Of a DNA stretch of 64,000 nucleotides, positions 62,876 to 64,000 are shown piece after piece. This DNA comes from Photobacterium sp. TY1-4 (GTDB lineage Bacteria > Pseudomonadota > Gammaproteobacteria > Enterobacterales > Vibrionaceae). Position 1 is the first letter of the stretch; each line of letters opens with the position of its first letter. The stretch is from positions 558,001 through 622,000 of the forward strand of contig NZ_CP099735.1 of assembly GCF_025398175.1 (NCBI RefSeq). Direction: 5' to 3'. The position numbers were made by a program, and so were the translations under genes. A model generated the notes under the pieces. That model made no database searches. It had not been told where the DNA came from and worked only from the letters and a program-made list of their open reading frames with translations.

Positions 62876-63793
62876 ATGAATAAATTAGTTGTCCTCGGTA
62901 GTGTGAATGCCGACCACGTCCTGCAAGTTGCTTCATTCCCACGTCCGGGCGAAACGTTACACGGTCATACCTATCAGGTGATCCCGGGAGGAAAAGGCGC
63001 GAACCAAGCCGTGGCTACGGCGCGTCTGGGTGCGGATATTGCCTTCATCGCCTGTGTCGGTGATGACAGTTTCGGCCACAACATGCGTGAAACCTTTGCT
63101 CGTGAAGGCATGAATACAGAGGCCGTGATGATCGAGGCCGATACGCCAACCGGTATTGCAATGATCCAGGTTGCGACGACCGGGGAAAACAGCATCTGTA
63201 TCTCAGCAGAAGCCAATGCACACTTGACCCCTGAGCGCCTCATCCCGCACCAGCACTTGATTCAGCACGCCGATACCCTGTTGATGCAGTTGGAAACACC
63301 GGTCGAAACCATCGAGTCTGCAGCCCGCATTGCGAAGCAATCCGGGACACGCGTGGTCCTGAACCCGGCGCCGGCCCGTGCGCTGTCGGATGAACTGCTG
63401 CAACTGGTGGATCTGATCACCCCGAACGAAACCGAAGCTGAGCTGCTGACCGGCATTCAAGTCACCGATATTGCCTCCGCCCAACAAGCGGCAGATGCGC
63501 TGCACGCCAAAGGGATCTCACAAGTCATGATCACCCTCGGCAGCCAAGGTGTCTGGGTCAGCGACCAAGGCCAGGGTTATCAGGTACCGGGGTTCCGCGT
63601 CGAAGCCTGCGATACCACAGCTGCCGGTGATACCTTTAACGGTGCCCTGCTCACCGCGATGCAGGAAAACATGCCACTTGAGAAAGCCATTCGCTTTGCC
63701 CACGCCGCCGCTGCCATTTCGGTCACCCGCGTGGGTGCGCAAACCTCGATTCCACACCGACGTGAAGTCGAACGTTTTCTGATGGAACATTAA
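62876..63793 (+). CDS. rbsK: Ribokinase
   Basis: A 305-residue PfkB-family kinase making ribose-5-phosphate. LGSVNADHVL start, PGGKGANQAVATARLG (near 40-55), NPAPA, PNETEAELLTG, and the catalytic DTTAAGDTFNGALL (near 248-261, base Asp after GAGD-like) are all present. Confidence 0.96.
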   Translation: MNKLVVLGSVNADHVLQVASFPRPGETLHGHTYQVIPGGKGANQAVATARLGADIAFIACVGDDSFGHNMRETFAREGMNTEAVMIEADTPTGIAMIQVATTGENSICISAEANAHLTPERLIPHQHLIQHADTLLMQLETPVETIESAARIAKQSGTRVVLNPAPARALSDELLQLVDLITPNETEAELLTGIQVTDIASAQQAADALHAKGISQVMITLGSQGVWVSDQGQGYQVPGFRVEACDTTAAGDTFNGALLTAMQENMPLEKAIRFAHAAAAISVTRVGAQTSIPHRREVERFLMEH

Positions 63794-63872
63794 TTGAACC
63801 GCCTGCCCCGATGCCGAGCAATGGGCCGGATGGCAGGCAGCTCCGATTCAAGAGAGCGTTCAGGGAGTTATT

Positions 63873-64000
63873 ATGGCGACAATTAAAGATGTGGCAAAAC
63901 AGGCCGGGGTCTCGACCTCAACCGTCAGCCACGTACTGAATAAAACTCGCTTTGTCAGTGAAGACATCTCTGCCCGGGTGATGGCGGCGGTTGAGGAACT
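63873..64000 (+). CDS. rbsR: RbsR, ribose operon repressor (5' part; cut by window end)
   Basis: The first 42 codons of a LacI-family repressor: [20 protein letters not shown] with the helix-turn-helix, then [21 protein letters not shown] precedes the ATG. Its predicted operators lie upstream of rbsD. The remaining sequence is outside the window. Confidence 0.92.
   Translation, partial: MATIKDVAKQAGVSTSTVSHVLNKTRFVSEDISARVMAAVEE

Overview
The window looks like a Vibrionaceae chromosome (Photobacterium, Grimontia, Enterovibrio or Vibrio type). The backbone proteins (CheV, NagA, GcvT/GcvH/GcvP, the TtpC-TonB2 system, NptA-like Na+/phosphate transporter, RbsDACBKR) all read as vibrio proteins. 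A VCR-like attC half site next to a vibrio-type integron integrase supports this. In V. cholerae the gcv genes, the rbs operon and the superintegron all lie on chromosome 2, so this may be a secondary chromosome; that is inference from memory.

Layout. 0-11 kb: MFS exporter with a divergent LysR regulator, nagA, a small membrane protein, cheV, then an OmpA-like protein divergent from a two-component pair of the 'proteobacterial dedicated sortase' type, with no sortase visible. 11-18.4 kb: glycine cleavage and serine/glycine metabolism (gcvT, XRE-cupin regulator, glyA, gcvH, gcvP). 18.5-36.6 kb: a chromosomal integron. intI lies at the right edge under a perfect LexA box, and the cassette array runs leftward from attI at about 35.30 kb. 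The cassettes are AT-rich and mostly of unknown function. They include two GNAT acetyltransferases, a YefM/YoeB-like toxin-antitoxin pair, a probable Tlde1-type peptidoglycan-targeting toxin with a partner membrane protein, and several membrane proteins. 36.6-40 kb: EamA exporter with Lrp/AsnC regulator, Na+/phosphate symporter. 40-50 kb: chemoreceptor, a one-direction cluster of small acetyltransferase, phosphotransferase, VOC, RidA and LD-carboxypeptidase genes, and an EF-G-like GTPase. 50-55 kb: complete TonB2/TtpC energy-transduction operon. 55-58.5 kb: lipoprotein, peptide deformylase, ModE. 58.7-64 kb: ribose operon rbsDACBK and the start of rbsR, cut by the window end.

The most interesting part is the integron. 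Two unrelated mobile elements have parasitised its attC sites, each at its own fixed position. An IS1111-type (IS110-family) element sits at the R' end of attC. It is intact once, and truncated 5' ends occur at four further cassette boundaries. Its 3' non-coding region carries short segments matching the attC target and the IS end, as expected of a guide (seekRNA/bridge RNA). An IS91-like element carrying its own tyrosine recombinase sits exactly at the R'' end of attC: two long copies, each flanked by the 6-base sequence TTTGTT, and two remnants with the same right junction. At two cassette boundaries the whole attC has been replaced by the same IS1111-5' to IS91-3' deletion fusion. Cassette limits could be confirmed because the seven bases at each end of a cassette (R'' and R') match each other in five cases.
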